A stretch of 64,000 nucleotides of DNA from Rehmannia glutinosa (lineage: Eukaryota > Streptophyta > Magnoliopsida > Lamiales > Orobanchaceae): assembly GCA_016081115.2 (NCBI GenBank), contig JABTTQ020001498.1:1-64000 (forward strand), written 5' to 3'. Made by a program: the position numbers and the translations under genes. Positions 23,475 to 34,637 of this stretch are shown here, piece after piece. Under the pieces are notes generated by a model. It saw nothing but the letters and a program-made list of their open reading frames with translations, was not told the DNA's origin and did not search any database. The first letter of the stretch is position 1, and the number at the start of each line of letters is the position of its first letter.

Positions 23475-24760
23475 CTTGATTTAGATAATATGGTTTAATT
23501 AGTAAGATATCGGGTTTATCCCTAATTAATTGAATGTTTGATTTTCCTAAATTAGTTGAACATAGTGTTTATCCATGTAGGGTTTTCCCTTGACTAATTG
23601 AATTTAGGGTTTTCCTTAACTAATTGAATGTAGGGTTTTCCCTTTACTAATTGAATGTAGGGTTTTCTCTTAACTAATTGAATGAAGGGTTTCCTCTAAC
23701 TAAATGAATATACGGTTTTCCATTGACTAATTGAATGTAGGGTTTTCCCTTAACTAGTTGAAAATAGGATTTTTCCCTAACTAGCTTATTGTAAGGTTTT
23801 TCCTAATTAATGTTGAGTATGCATGTGAATGTATGTTTATCCTCATTTACCTGTTTGATGTCATATTTACTTTTAATATGTTTGCTAGTCAATCTGTTTT
23901 AATTACTATGATATGCACTTACGTTTATTCTCGTTTTTAATGAAAAGTTGCATCACTTAGGTTCATGCATCATGTTAATGTATGTTCATATCATTTCACG
24001 AGCATGATAAGATTAAGTCAAGTCAAGTATTAATAATGTTTCAAAGAAAATGGGTGCACATTGTTCTATGATGCTTGAGTGAGTGGGAAATGGGCGCGGG
24101 GGACCGGCGTTCCGACCATGTAATGTTAATGTTCAAGGAAAAGGGCCTTCGGGCAAAACGAATGGAAATGGGCCTTTGGGCAAAATCACGGGTTCCAAAT
24201 AACAAGGCCCATCAAGTGAGCGACCCCTAAGAATGATTAGAACAATGTGTTACCAAGTGAGCTCGCGCCCTAAGAATGTTTTAAGGTAACCAAAGGCAAA
24301 GTCTTATGCGAAAGAAAGTTTTAAGCAATGAAAATTTTTTAAAGTTTTTTTTTAAGTTAAATGTAAGATATGATTAGGCATGCATCCATGCATGAGATTA
24401 CTTGTTGAGCTCCTTTAGCTCATTCCACGAATGTTAAATTTTTCGGATGAGAATGCGAGAAGAGGAAGGAGATGGCGGGCGAACAACAAAAGATGACTCG
24501 GGGAACCCATGTCAATGGAATTCTTTTATTTTCAAAGTTTTGACTTTTTAATTTATTAAATATCGAATATCGTTTTATTTTCAAAGACAAATATTTTGGA
24601 CTAGTAATTATTAGTATTTATTCCACAACATGAGCGCAACTTCATCGAATGAAGTAAAAGTTTTTACTATTCCGTAATTTTAAGCATTCTTCAAGTTATT
24701 TCTAGTTATTTGTTATTTTCGCATTAAAATTAAAGTAAGCTAGAAATGTGGCGATTTACA
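22494..24760 (+). repeat. Full-length LTR (2267 bp) of the chromovirus-like element
   Basis: It runs from TGTAACGACCC to TTTACA. It contains a TA array (23443-23471) and a minisatellite (23576-23800). Partial copies lie on both sides. Confidence 0.82.
23576..23800 (+). repeat. Minisatellite of about 31-bp units
   Basis: About seven to eight degenerate units of TGTAGGGTTTTCCCTTAACT followed by AATTGAA, inside the LTR. The AGGGTTTT core resembles a telo-box, but the array is not telomeric. Confidence 0.9.
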
Positions 24761-26427
24761 TTTAGTGGTATCGAGCCCAGGATTTTTAAAATCGGTTTAG
24801 AGAGTGAGTAGACTTTGAAACGATTTAATTTATGAAAGTTTAAAGTCAACTAGTTATGGGTTGAGAACATGGTTTGAGTCGCGCTTGAGCATCTCCTCCG
24901 CTATTCGATAAGCTTTTATGTGTATCTGTCATTATGAATATATATTGGACTCTATGAAATGTTTGCTTGTGTTTTTACCGATTTTAGTTTTGTATGTCAT
25001 TAATTACTCTTGTCTTTATTTTCACGAAATGATTTGTTGCTCAAATGAATGTATATATGTGATCACTATTGCCATGTCGAAAACTCCAAAAGCCTTCAGT
25101 CACTAAAAAAAAAATGAATTGAAACATGTTTTCACGCCTTGGTATATTCATATTTTATATTTAACAAGTTAGATGTTTGAGGACGAAACTTTTTAAAAGT
25201 GGGAAGAATTACTATGTGTTGTCTAGACCCGTGAATGACCAGATTTAAGTTTGGGGGATTTTTATGCCTTAATAAGAATTTTTTATTAATCATGCTATTT
25301 GTTTATTTTATGGAATAATAATGGAGAATTAGAAATTTATTAATAATTTACGAGATAATTAATTTGTTAAATTACGGATAATAAGAGAGTATTTTTAATT
25401 GGTTTAGTATTTTGGTTAATTTATTTTATTTGAGCCTTATAATGAATAATTGGACTTTTAATTAGTATAGAGTATTAAATCGGACCCACATTATTAGTAA
25501 GTTGATTATAGGCCCATGTACCCTAAACCTAAACCAATTGAGAGTAGGTTAAAACACGGATATAAGACACGTAAAACACACACATTGGGAACACAATAGG
25601 AGACGCCAGAGAGAAAGAGAGAAATCGGCCAAGAGGGAAGAAAAGAAAAGAGAAGAAAAGAGAGACTTCCCCAACGCGATTGATTCGAAAGAGGTAGCTC
25701 GAAAAGAATTTTACTACCTTAAGTTGAATTCATTCGAGAGATGAGTTTCAATATTAGAAGTAATCTCCTTAGTTTTCTATAGAATTTAAGAATCATCTAA
25801 TTGAAAGGCTTGTTGCTTATGATATAGATGTTTATATGAATTTACGTGTATCTATAAACTTATACGTTTTTTGGTTAATTTTATTATGCCTCGCTACAAT
25901 GTATTGATATTTCATACCAACCGCATGCCCTCGCTAAAAAAACGCGTCCATGCATGAGTATGTTAAATATAATGTACATTTAGTTATACTACAATGGAAA
26001 AATAAGTTAAATATAATGTACATTTAGTTATAAAAATGGGATGTTGCTTTTGGAAATTATAAAAATGGGATGTTACATAATGTATTTCGTTAATATTTGA
26101 TTATTCCACAATGCATAGATAATTTCTAGATAATACATAGTTAGTTGATTTTGTTGCATAGTTTATGACGTCTTGCATAGTTTATGACGTCTTGCATAGT
26201 TGATATATTGTACTACATATTTTTTTTTTACGTTGCATAGATAGTTTTCCGATAATTTTTGCGTATTTAGTTGAGTTTTGTTGCATATTTAGTTTTCGAA
26301 CTCACGAGATAATTAATTCGTTATTTCTCCGTAATATTGCACCGATTTTTTTCTTGTGGACTTTTTTTTTTTCGTAATTTTCGAGTTCTTCACGTTTTTC
26401 TTTATTTGCGTTAATGGAGGAATGGGA

Positions 26428-26432
<5 letters not shown>

Positions 26433-26467
<35 letters not shown>
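26433..26467. repeat. GA microsatellite
   Basis: About 17 GA units inside the right arm of element E. Its relative at 52781-52793 has a shorter CT tract at the matching place. Confidence 0.93.
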
Positions 26468-26471
<4 letters not shown>

Positions 26472-26734
26472 GATTGGAGAGAGAGGCTTGTTGCTTATGA
26501 TATAGATGGGAGATGGGAGATGATATTTCATGAGAGAGAAAAAGATTTGATTCCATTTTTGTAACTAATTTGTTATGTTATTTTACCATACTATCCTTAT
26601 ATTGATTAAATCAATATTTTAATATATTTTTTATCCATTAAATCATACTCATTGATTAATAGTGGGAGATGGTTGAGATTAGTCAATTGTGTCTCACCTA
26701 GAGACATGGTCTCACTCACTTGATCCTCCATTAA

Positions 26735-26736
<2 letters not shown>

Positions 26737-26779
<43 letters not shown>
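26737..26779. repeat. TA microsatellite
   Basis: About 20 TA units at the right border of element E. Confidence 0.95.
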
Positions 26780-26782
<3 letters not shown>

Positions 26783-27489
26783 GTACATATATATACACAT
26801 ATAAACACTACATAATGAATCAATGATACAAACTACATGTCTGGGAACTGGGAAACAAACAGCGTAGTCTGCAAAGTTGAAAAAGTTGGGGTTAATTGTT
26901 TGGTTAATGTGAGCCGTGAGGCTTATTTTGTTTATAAAATTGACACAGTGGAGCTTAAGTTTACTAAATGAACTGGAGTGCTTAGGACAGAACAGAACTA
27001 ATGAAAATCTTTGCAGATTTTTTTTTCAATTGAAATAATATCGGGCTCGGGCCAGCCCGATAAAAATGGGCTTTTTTGGCCTGAGCCCAACTGGCCCGAT
27101 GAGCCTACTGGATCGGGCCATTTAGGCTCGGTTTTTTTCGGTCCTTACAAAACATAGCCCATGCCAGCCCTATTTACGGGCTGGCCGGGCCAATTTTGCC
27201 AACTCTAACATTATCATTACTTAGTGACTTTTCTTATGTGAAATGAAGTTGGTGGGTTCCAATTGCAAATTAATATTCAACATGGACTTAGGCGCATGGG
27301 GTCCCTTGTGGAATATATATGGGGCCAAGGGCAGAGTTAAGGGTCCAAGGCTTTTTATTTTATTCCCCTAATTCATCAAGGATTTTATAAAAAAAAATAA
27401 TTTAAGTTATAGTTTATATCATTTTTTCAGTTTTCCATCAGTCCATCTCACTTTTGTATGTGCACATTCCACTTTCGTGTCCAGGCTAC

Positions 27490-28567
27490 TGTTGGAAATT
27501 ATTACAATGGTTACAACGGGAAAAGCCTTCAAGATGGCTTACAAAACATAAACAGAAAATTACAAGAAATGTAAAACCTAACTATTACAAGTCTTGAATG
27601 GAATCCAATTCCAGAAGCATGAATCTGACAGAACTTGAAAAACAAAAGCCGAGTCGAGTAGAACTCTATCCGCAAGACAAATACGTCCCGGCTAGTGCTC
27701 ACGGTTTGACGTAATGTCCCCAAAGATAAAACGTTTTACCTCCTTTGTGTGCAAAGAGCACCCGACACAAAGGCACCTTTCGAACTCGAAGGAGCGAGAA
27801 CTGGTTGCTGGACACGAGTGCAGAAGGAAGTGTTCTTGAAAATGTTCGTCGAAAAGTTACAACACTTTTACCGACACTTGAAAAATATGCAGAGATATGC
27901 GATTTTTCTGTGTATACTAACTCCATCTCTTCCTTCCTAACTCCCTCCAAAACTCTCTATGCAGCAAACTGCCTAAACCTTATATAGGCCATCATTTCCA
28001 ACACTTGTAGGGAATTAAAGATTAAGAGAGTGGGCATTTAACCATATGTAACTCCCATGAGTTACAACCTCTTCTTATGACCACCACTTGAGGAGTTACA
28101 AACTCCAAAAGCCACATGAACCTAGACACATCCAATGTCTAGATTCATCCACACATGAATCCGGACACCTACAATGTCTAGATTCATCAGGCCCAACAAT
28201 TACTTGAATTTGGGCCAAGCCCATTTTCAAGTTACAAAACTAACTGAACCTGAACCCGAGCCCAAAGGGTCGGTCCGGTCCAAGGCCCATTTGTGATCAT
28301 ACACTTGTGTTATAGTATATCCAACCAATAACACCTTCTAGTATTCATACTAGGATAAACTATGTCCATTCGCGTGGCCAACTTCGTGTATTAATTTTTC
28401 ACTCATCACCGAAATTCGGTTTTGAGAAATATAAAATACTACGAACATCTACTCGAAAAGTAGATTAACAATTCACAATTTAATTCCTCCAGAATTAAAT
28501 TCTTAGCCACCGAAAATTTGGTCAAAGTCGGGTCGACGCCCGCTTTCTCAAAACCAAATTTCCAACA
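27490..28567 (-). repeat. 3' LTR of the copia element
   Basis: Bounded by TGTTGGAAA and TTTCCAACA, and followed by the minus-strand polypurine tract at 28568-28577. Confidence 0.93.
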
Positions 28568-29199
28568 ATCCCCCACATGAGTGGAAATTAATGCATGCAT
28601 GAATGCGGACACAACGCCGATCCTCAAGAGACAATATTGATCCGGAAAGGTAGCTTGTGGCTTTGAACCTTCCGTAGTTAATACCATCGGGTATCTTGGC
28701 GGCCTAGTGGACGAATGCCTTGAACTATTCCTCCATGGTGTATACCGAGACAATAAAGATTAACACAATGAAGGTCTCAACCCTCTCATGTTCTCACGTT
28801 TGTGTCCGTTTCGGCCATGGACACCACTTTGGATTCATAAGTGTTACCTTGAAGCGCCGCCCTCACTTCTCACTTATATAGGTGATCTCCTATCCGAGTA
28901 TCTGCCATACTCTACCTCAACGAGGTGTAGGAATCATTAAAAGTCAAATGACTTAGCCTCACCACAACTTGCGTGTGTGTTCAACACTTGGCATTGCTCT
29001 CAGGGATGGGTTGAAACATTGTTTCCAAGTGTTACAACTCAACCTTCATAGCTTAGTTTTCCCATTGAACCAAGTTCTTGGGATCTCCGGTCATCATGGT
29101 TGGGTTACCATTATGATGGTTATTTTCACTTTGTGGACTTTAAGCCCATTCCCTCTAGCAATTTACACAATTGATCTCGATTTAATCCTTTCGTCAAAG

Positions 29200-29565
29200 G
29201 ATCGCCAAATTGTCTTTTGACTTTACGTAGTCAATTGACATCACACCACTTGAGATCAATTGTCTAACGGTATTATGTCTCCAAACGAATATGTCTAGAC
29301 TTACCGTTATACATATTGCTCGTGCCCTTCCTATAGCTTGGCTATCACGGTGAATCGTCACCAAAGGCACATGCTTCCTCCAACATGGAATATCTTCAAA
29401 AAGTTTGAAGCCACTGCTTCTTCACCACTTTATCCAAAGCTATAAACTCGATTCCATGGTGGACCGAGCTATACACGTTTGTTTCGTGGACTTCCACGAT
29501 ACCGCACCACCTCCAATGGTGAATATGTATCCACTAATGGAATAAGAATCTTTCGAATCCGAAAT
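29200..29565 (-). pseudogene. copia RNase H remnant
   Basis: Reading the minus strand from about 29560 gives SGYIFTIGGGAVSWKSTKQT, then CIARSTMES, the standard copia RNase H block. Frameshifts follow within a few codons, and the downstream VPLVTIH-like segment is in another frame. Confidence 0.8.
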
Positions 29566-30263
29566 CTAACTAGCATCGCTATACCCTTCAAGTACAACCG
29601 GATATCTCGAATAGTATAGCCTATACTCCAAGGTATACTTAAAGTACTTTAACACCTTGGTTAACGCTTTCCAATGCTCGTGGCTTGGATTGCTCGTGAA
29701 CCTACTCAACATATTTAGGGTAGGCCAAGTCGGGCGTGTACAATTTGTAATGTACATCGATGCTATAATACGTGAGTATTCCATTTGAGCCACTGGTTTC
29801 GCTTCATTAGCAACCGTGATTTACACTTAAATCAATGGGCGTCTTCGACGGTAAACTGTCAAAAGCATTGAATTTCTTGAGCACTTTCTCCACATAGTGG
29901 GATTGTGACAAGATAATTCCATCATGAGTTCTACTTTTTATCCCCAGGATCACATCAGCAGTTCCCATATCCTTCATGTCAAAGTTTCTCTTTAACATTC
30001 TTTTCGTGTCCATGATAACATCATGACTCACGCCCATGATTAACAAATCGTCACGTATAGACAAACTATGACAAATGCTTCCGATGTCCTTTGACATATA
30101 CACATTTATCACATTCGTTGATTTTATACCCGTTTGACAACATCGTGTTATCAAACTTAAGATGCCATTGTTTTGGAGCTTGTTTCAGTCCATACAAGGA
30201 TCTTATCAACTTGCACACCTCTTTTTTCTTGACCGGGTGCAACAAACCCTCAGGTTGTTCCAT
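29566..30263 (-). pseudogene. copia reverse transcriptase remnant, C-terminal part
   Basis: Frames 30263-30066, 30154-29807 and 29793-29566 carry VCKLIRSLYGLKQAPKQWH, then DMKDMGTADVILGIK and LSQSHYVEKVLKKFN, and finally LNMLSRFTSNPSHEHWKAL. The catalytic YVDD box is altered to SIRDDLLIMG, so the first residues of the motif are lost although both Asp remain. At least two frameshifts separate the pieces. Confidence 0.88.
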
Positions 30264-30325
30264 ATAGATTTCAAAGATCTATCTCTCCATTCGTAAACGC
30301 CGTTTTGACATCCATCGATGAATCT

Positions 30326-31323
30326 CTAGATTGATGCAAAGCAAAGAATCGCGAGAAGCACCGAATAGACGCAAATCCACGCACTGGGAGAATAAGTGTC
30401 AAAGAAGTCATACCCTTCTTTTTGTTTAAAGCCTTTGGCTACAAGCCGTGCTTTATACTTATCAATAGTTCCATCTGCTTTATATTTCTTCTTTAGGATC
30501 CACTTACATCCTAAAGATTTATGACCAGCAGGGAGATCAACCAACTCCCATGTATGGTTTTGCAGAATGGACTCGATTTCACTATTGATTGCTTCTTGCC
30601 AGAGCGGAGAATCTGGACTACTCAGAGCCTCTTTAATCGAGTTTGGCTCACCTTCTAACATCAATGTTAGAAAGTCAGGTCCAAAGGACTTAACCACCTT
30701 TGGCCTCTTACTCCGTCTTAGTTCTTCACCACTCGGTGTTGAACTAACTATTCTGTCAAGTGTGACAGCAGGTGTCATACCAAGTGTTTTTCCAGAAGTT
30801 ATAACACCCAAAGCAAAGACCTTCAAAGAACATCTCGCAGAACATCCGCATTTGTTCCAAATGTTATAACAGGAAGTAACACCTCCAAGAACACCTCCGA
30901 AACATCTCGAATACGATCGTTTCTTTAAACTTCCATTTATCCTTTCTTTACAAGGATAAATATTCTCAAAGAATATAACATTCCGTGACTCAATTATGGT
31001 ACCAACTGTCATTTCCGGATTTTCTGACTTATGTACCATAAAACGATATGCACTACTGTTAAGTGCATAACCAATAGAAACACAATCGACCATTTTAGGA
31101 CTGATTTTCGCTTGCTTTGGTTCAGGTATTGCAACCTTAGCCAAGCACCCCCACACTTTAAGGTATTTATAAGAAGGCTTACGATTTTTCCACAATTCGT
31201 AAGGAGTCTTATCTTTCCCTTTAAGTGGGATTTATTCAATATGTGGTTTGCCGTTAACACAGCCTTCCCCCACATATTCTGAGTTTCTTTGTTCAACTCC
31301 GGATTACGCCAGAACTTACACAA
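30326..31323 (-). pseudogene. copia integrase C-terminus and RT N-terminus remnant
   Basis: The first frame (31323-31009) has WGKAVLTANHILNKS. The second (31195-30326) has YKYLKVWGCLAKVAIPEPKQ and SSAYRFMVHKSE, typical of the copia integrase C-terminal region. The RT then begins with LWQEAINSEIESILQNHTWE and GCKWILKKKYKADGTIDKYK. The linker between the two domains (about 30770-30900) is unusual: it holds imperfect repeats of AACACCTC/AACATCTC-like words. Confidence 0.88.
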
Positions 31324-31329
31324 CTCTTG

Positions 31330-31730
31330 GTCTTTTCATTAGCATTAGAATGCTTTCCAATGTTCTAAAACCATTAGAACCTCGTTCCAACAATATCGTT
31401 AGAACCTCGTTCAAACAAATTTTAGAACCTTGTTCCGACAATTCTGTTTGAACCATTTTACAGCGAGTGTGACCTTAGATGTTGGCACACCTTCAGCAAC
31501 ATTTCAGACCTCACATTTGGTTCTGAAACTGCCTTAGGTGTTACAACACTTTTGGCAACATCTCCTGCAAATATCTTTCAGTGTCTGTTTCTGGTGTTCA
31601 AACACCTCAGACAACACTTTCTGCAACTGTGGTACAATGTCGCTTCAGGTGTTACAACACCTCCGACAACACTTTCTGCAACACTTAAATATGCAATCAA
31701 GCTCGAAAGCCCAAAAGTGAGACAGACGAA
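31330..31730. repeat. Imperfect tandem repeats replacing the 5' coding region of copia
   Basis: Two repeat types occur: TTAGAACCTCGTTCCAACA-like (31372-31445) and GGTGTTACAACACCTCCGAC with GACAACACTTTCTGCAAC (31535-31690). They lie where gag, protease and the N-terminal integrase would be expected. Confidence 0.75.
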
Positions 31731-32390
31731 GGTGTGGTCATACCCCACGATCATTTGGATCCGTTAGAATTTTTAAAAAGTATTCCAACACAATTTCTCA
31801 AGTCTCTACCAAGACTTTCATGGATTTACCAGGCCCTCGATTGCTTTCTTCGATTTCCAATCGAACAATCAGGCCACTAATCCAAATTCCTTCCAGCTAT
31901 GCATTTAGGAATTCATGAAAATTCTCCAACCTGGTAACAACATCTAAACGATGCAAACCATTTGAAAATTTTCATTTAAACAACATCCCTTCAGCACGAA
32001 TATCATGCGGGATCAGTTGAAACTTTTAGACTAGTTTCAAAACATTTTTGGATTCTTGGAATCATCCATTTTTTCAATCCAAAAAACTAGAAATAACGAA
32101 CCTCTTGGAATCACATCCTCATTTCGTATTTCTTTTCAAAACCATGAACTTGTTGGAAAAACATCCTCAGTTCAAACCACACAATACATATAGTAAAGTG
32201 CACAACTAAGTCTTTTAAAGACAAAGTTACGGCATAGGATATCACCATCCTAGCCCCGCTCAAACGCAACGCCGCGTTTTAGCAACAACTACAATTCTAG
32301 CAACCACTGGAAGGTCTTCTGTCAGATTCATCTCCAAGCTAAGGCTCTGTTTCTCCTCGCCATCGTGAAGGTACGTATTTGTCTTGCGAT

Positions 32391-33455
32391 TGTTGGAAAA
32401 TTATTACAATGGTTACAACGGAAAAGCCTTCAAGATGGCTTACAAAACATAAATGTAAAATTACAAAAATGTAAAACCTAACTATTACAAGTCTTGAATG
32501 GAATCCAACTCCAGAAGCATGAATCTGACAGAACTTGAAAAACAAAAGCCGAGTCGAGTAGAACTCTATCCGCAAGACAAATACGTCCCGGCTAGTGCTC
32601 ACGGTTTGACATAATGTCCCCAAAGATAAAATGGCTTTACCTCCTTTTGTGTGAGCACCCCGACACAAAGGCACCTTTCGAACTCGAAGGAGCGAGAATC
32701 GGGTTCTTTGGACACGAGTGCGGAAGGAAGTGTTCTTGAAAATGTTCGTTTAAAAGTTACAACACTTTTACCGACACTTGAAAAATATGAGAGATATGCG
32801 ATTTTTCGTGTATACTAACTCCATCTCTTCCTTCCTAACTCCCTCCAAAACTCTCTATGCGCAAAGAACCCGCCTAAGCCTTTATATAGGCCATCATTTC
32901 CAACACTTGTAGGGAATTAAAGATTAAGAGAGTGGGCATTTAACCATATGTAACTCCCATGAGTTACAACCTCTTCTTATGACCACCACTGAGGAGTTAC
33001 AAACTCCAAAGCCACATGAACCTAGACACATCCAATGTCAGATTCATCCACACATGAACAATTACAATTCAGATTTGGCCCAACAATTACTTGAATTTGG
33101 GCCAAGCCCATTTTCAAGTTACAAAACTAATCAACTCACGAACCCGAGCCCAAAGGGTCGGTCCGGTCCAAGGCCCATTTGTGATCATACACTTGTGTTA
33201 TAGTATATCCAACCAATAACACCTTCTAGTATTCATACTAGGATAAACTATGCCCATTAGCGTGGCCAACTTCGTGTATTAATTTCTCACTCATTACCGA
33301 AATTCGGTTTTGAGAAATATAAAATACTACGAACATCTACTCGAAAAGTAGATTAACAATTCACAATTTAATTCCTCCAGAATTAAATTCTTAGCCACCG
33401 AAAATTTGGTCAAAGTCGGGTCGACGCCCACTTTCTCAAAACCAAATTTCCAACA
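32391..33455 (-). repeat. 5' LTR of the copia element
   Basis: Partner of 27490-28567, with many small indels, several centred on CAG/CTG sites. No standard Met-tRNA primer site is seen just inside it. Confidence 0.93.
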
Positions 33456-33600
33456 ACTACGACATTGGTGGGGGCTTTAGCCTCCCCAATCTTTTTAATA
33501 ACTAAATTAATCCATGTATATATTTTATTGTAAAATATTAATTTATAGTATTCAAAAAAAATTAATTGATTTAACAATTAAATGTTTAGCTCCACCTTGC
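33456..33600. mobile_element. hAT-type MITE body, disrupted by the copia insertion
   Basis: GGTGGGGGCTTTAGCCTCCC and the right end GTTTAGCTCCACCTTG resemble the complete MITE at 47336-47547. The bases CAGGCTAC at 27482-27489, left of the copia element, would supply the missing CAGG terminus. This implies the copia element landed a few bases inside the MITE. Confidence 0.5.
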
Positions 33601-34637
33601 TTATGCGACACTTATTTTCCACTTACAAAAGTTTATAGTATGATAATGTACCCCGTGAAACTAGTAAAATGTTATTAACTTATTACGGTGATTCAAAAAA
33701 ATCTTATAATTTTCTTGTACTTAAACATTCTTTGGTTTTATAATACAAGTTGAGGATTGGCCATTTGGCCTTAATCCTCTATCTAAGGACTCGTTTGTTT
33801 TTTATGATAGCGTTGGATTAATACTTGTGATAGGGTAGAATTGTAATGTTCATGGATATGGTATTTTGTGTTTTGAGTTTGTGAATAAAAAACTTTATCA
33901 AAAGGAATTGGTATATAATCCCATGTCCGAGATCATTGATTATGTGTGATAAAAATCTAAAAAAGTCCCTAATGAATTATTCATTACTGATACAAAAAAA
34001 AACATGTTGCCTTCATTGAAGCTTCAGGAATCATTCTTCGAAATTACACAGGCGAAGAAAATACAAAGAGCAGGGGCACCAAAGTTGGATTTGAAGACCA
34101 CCATCGGGAGCAAGTTCTTTCAATTCGGTAAGCTTCAGAATCATTAGCGCACAAAAAAAATGGGTATCTTTGATCAGACAGAAAGGTAAACCCAATAATA
34201 AAAGGTATTTGTGTCATGCAATTTAAACTATTCCACTCTTGCCGGAAACATGAAAATAATTGAAAGTTGACGATAATGTGGCATTAGGGATTGAGTAATT
34301 ACCTTGCAAAACTCCAGTTGAAACTAGGGCGTTTGATTTGATTTTTCGTTCCCCTTCTTATTTTACCATTCTAGAAACAAAAGTAAGGGCAAATTGGTAA
34401 ACAACAGCCCATTTTGAAGGGCAAAATAGAGAAAACCATCCTAACTTAAAAAAAAGATTACAGTTATCACATTGGGGGGGGGGTGGGGGGGGGGCTGGCT
34501 AATGAATCAGGCATTTACAGGATTTAGTCATGAGCTTGGGCCCATATCACAGGCTTGTATGTTTGTTACAAAATATGGATATGTCTTGGGGTGGGGGGGG
34601 GACAAAAAAAGAAAAAAACATTACATTACCGTCTACC
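33601..34637. other. AT-rich intergenic DNA with G-runs
   Basis: No gene pattern. Long G-runs at 34473-34493 and 34590-34601 interrupt otherwise AT-rich sequence. Confidence 0.5.

Larger units (their letters stand above)
21783..25960 (+). mobile_element. Tandem LTR array of a Ty3/gypsy chromovirus-like element
   Basis: The order is LTR 3' part (21783-22092), internal remnant (22093-22493), full LTR (22494-24760), internal remnant (24761-25210), LTR 5' part (25215-25960). The LTR begins TGTAACGACCCAG and ends GCGCTACA. A Met-tRNA-type primer site follows the first LTR part, and a degraded one follows the full LTR. Before the full LTR, TTTCGAGGACAAAAC and AAAGGTGGGGAGAA are the pol C-terminal codons and polypurine tract typical of Tekay/Del elements. 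gag-pol is deleted, leaving about 400-bp interiors. The unit repeats every 2.65 kb. Confidence 0.85.
21383..26736. mobile_element. TA-microsatellite TIR element E, with LTR insertion inside
   Basis: The left end GGGAGGAGATCCTGTGAGAC and the reverse complement of the right end, GGAGGATCAAGTGAGTGAGA, share the family pattern. They are bordered by TA arrays at 21369-21381 and 26737-26779. The right arm (about 25960-26736) is closely similar, in inverse orientation, to the left arm of the element at 52553. The centre is occupied by the chromovirus LTR array. Confidence 0.82.
21139..27207. mobile_element. hAT-type MITE, interrupted by a 5.4-kb nest
   Basis: The left terminus TAGAACTGGCAATGGGCC matches the reverse complement of the right terminus, TAGAGTTGGCAAAATTGGCC. 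GCATTATC (21131-21138) and ACATTATC (27208-27215) form an 8-bp target duplication with one mismatch. Both arms carry GGGCTGGCC-like words and are about 240 and 430 bp. The interior from about 21370 to 26779 is a later TA-flanked insertion. A short relative with both ends lies at 45234-45482. Confidence 0.82.
27490..33455 (-). mobile_element. Decayed Ty1/copia retrotransposon
   Basis: LTRs of 1078 bp (27490-28567) and 1065 bp (32391-33455) begin TGTTGGAAA and end in TTTCCAACA. The flanks share CTAC (27486-27489 and 33457-33460) as a degraded target duplication. On the minus strand, the purine tract GTGGGGGAT abuts the 3' LTR. Integrase C-terminus, RT and RNase H remnants occur in copia order between 31323 and about 29200. 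gag, protease and the integrase zinc domain are missing. An orphan LTR of the same family starts at 58389. Confidence 0.93.

Noticed and set aside
23576..23800. Interstitial telomeric repeat
   Set aside because: The unit is about 31 bp and only its AGGGTTT core resembles the telomere sequence.
26302..26556. Open frames rich in Ser-Leu repeats
   Set aside because: They are produced by the GA microsatellite on the opposite strand.
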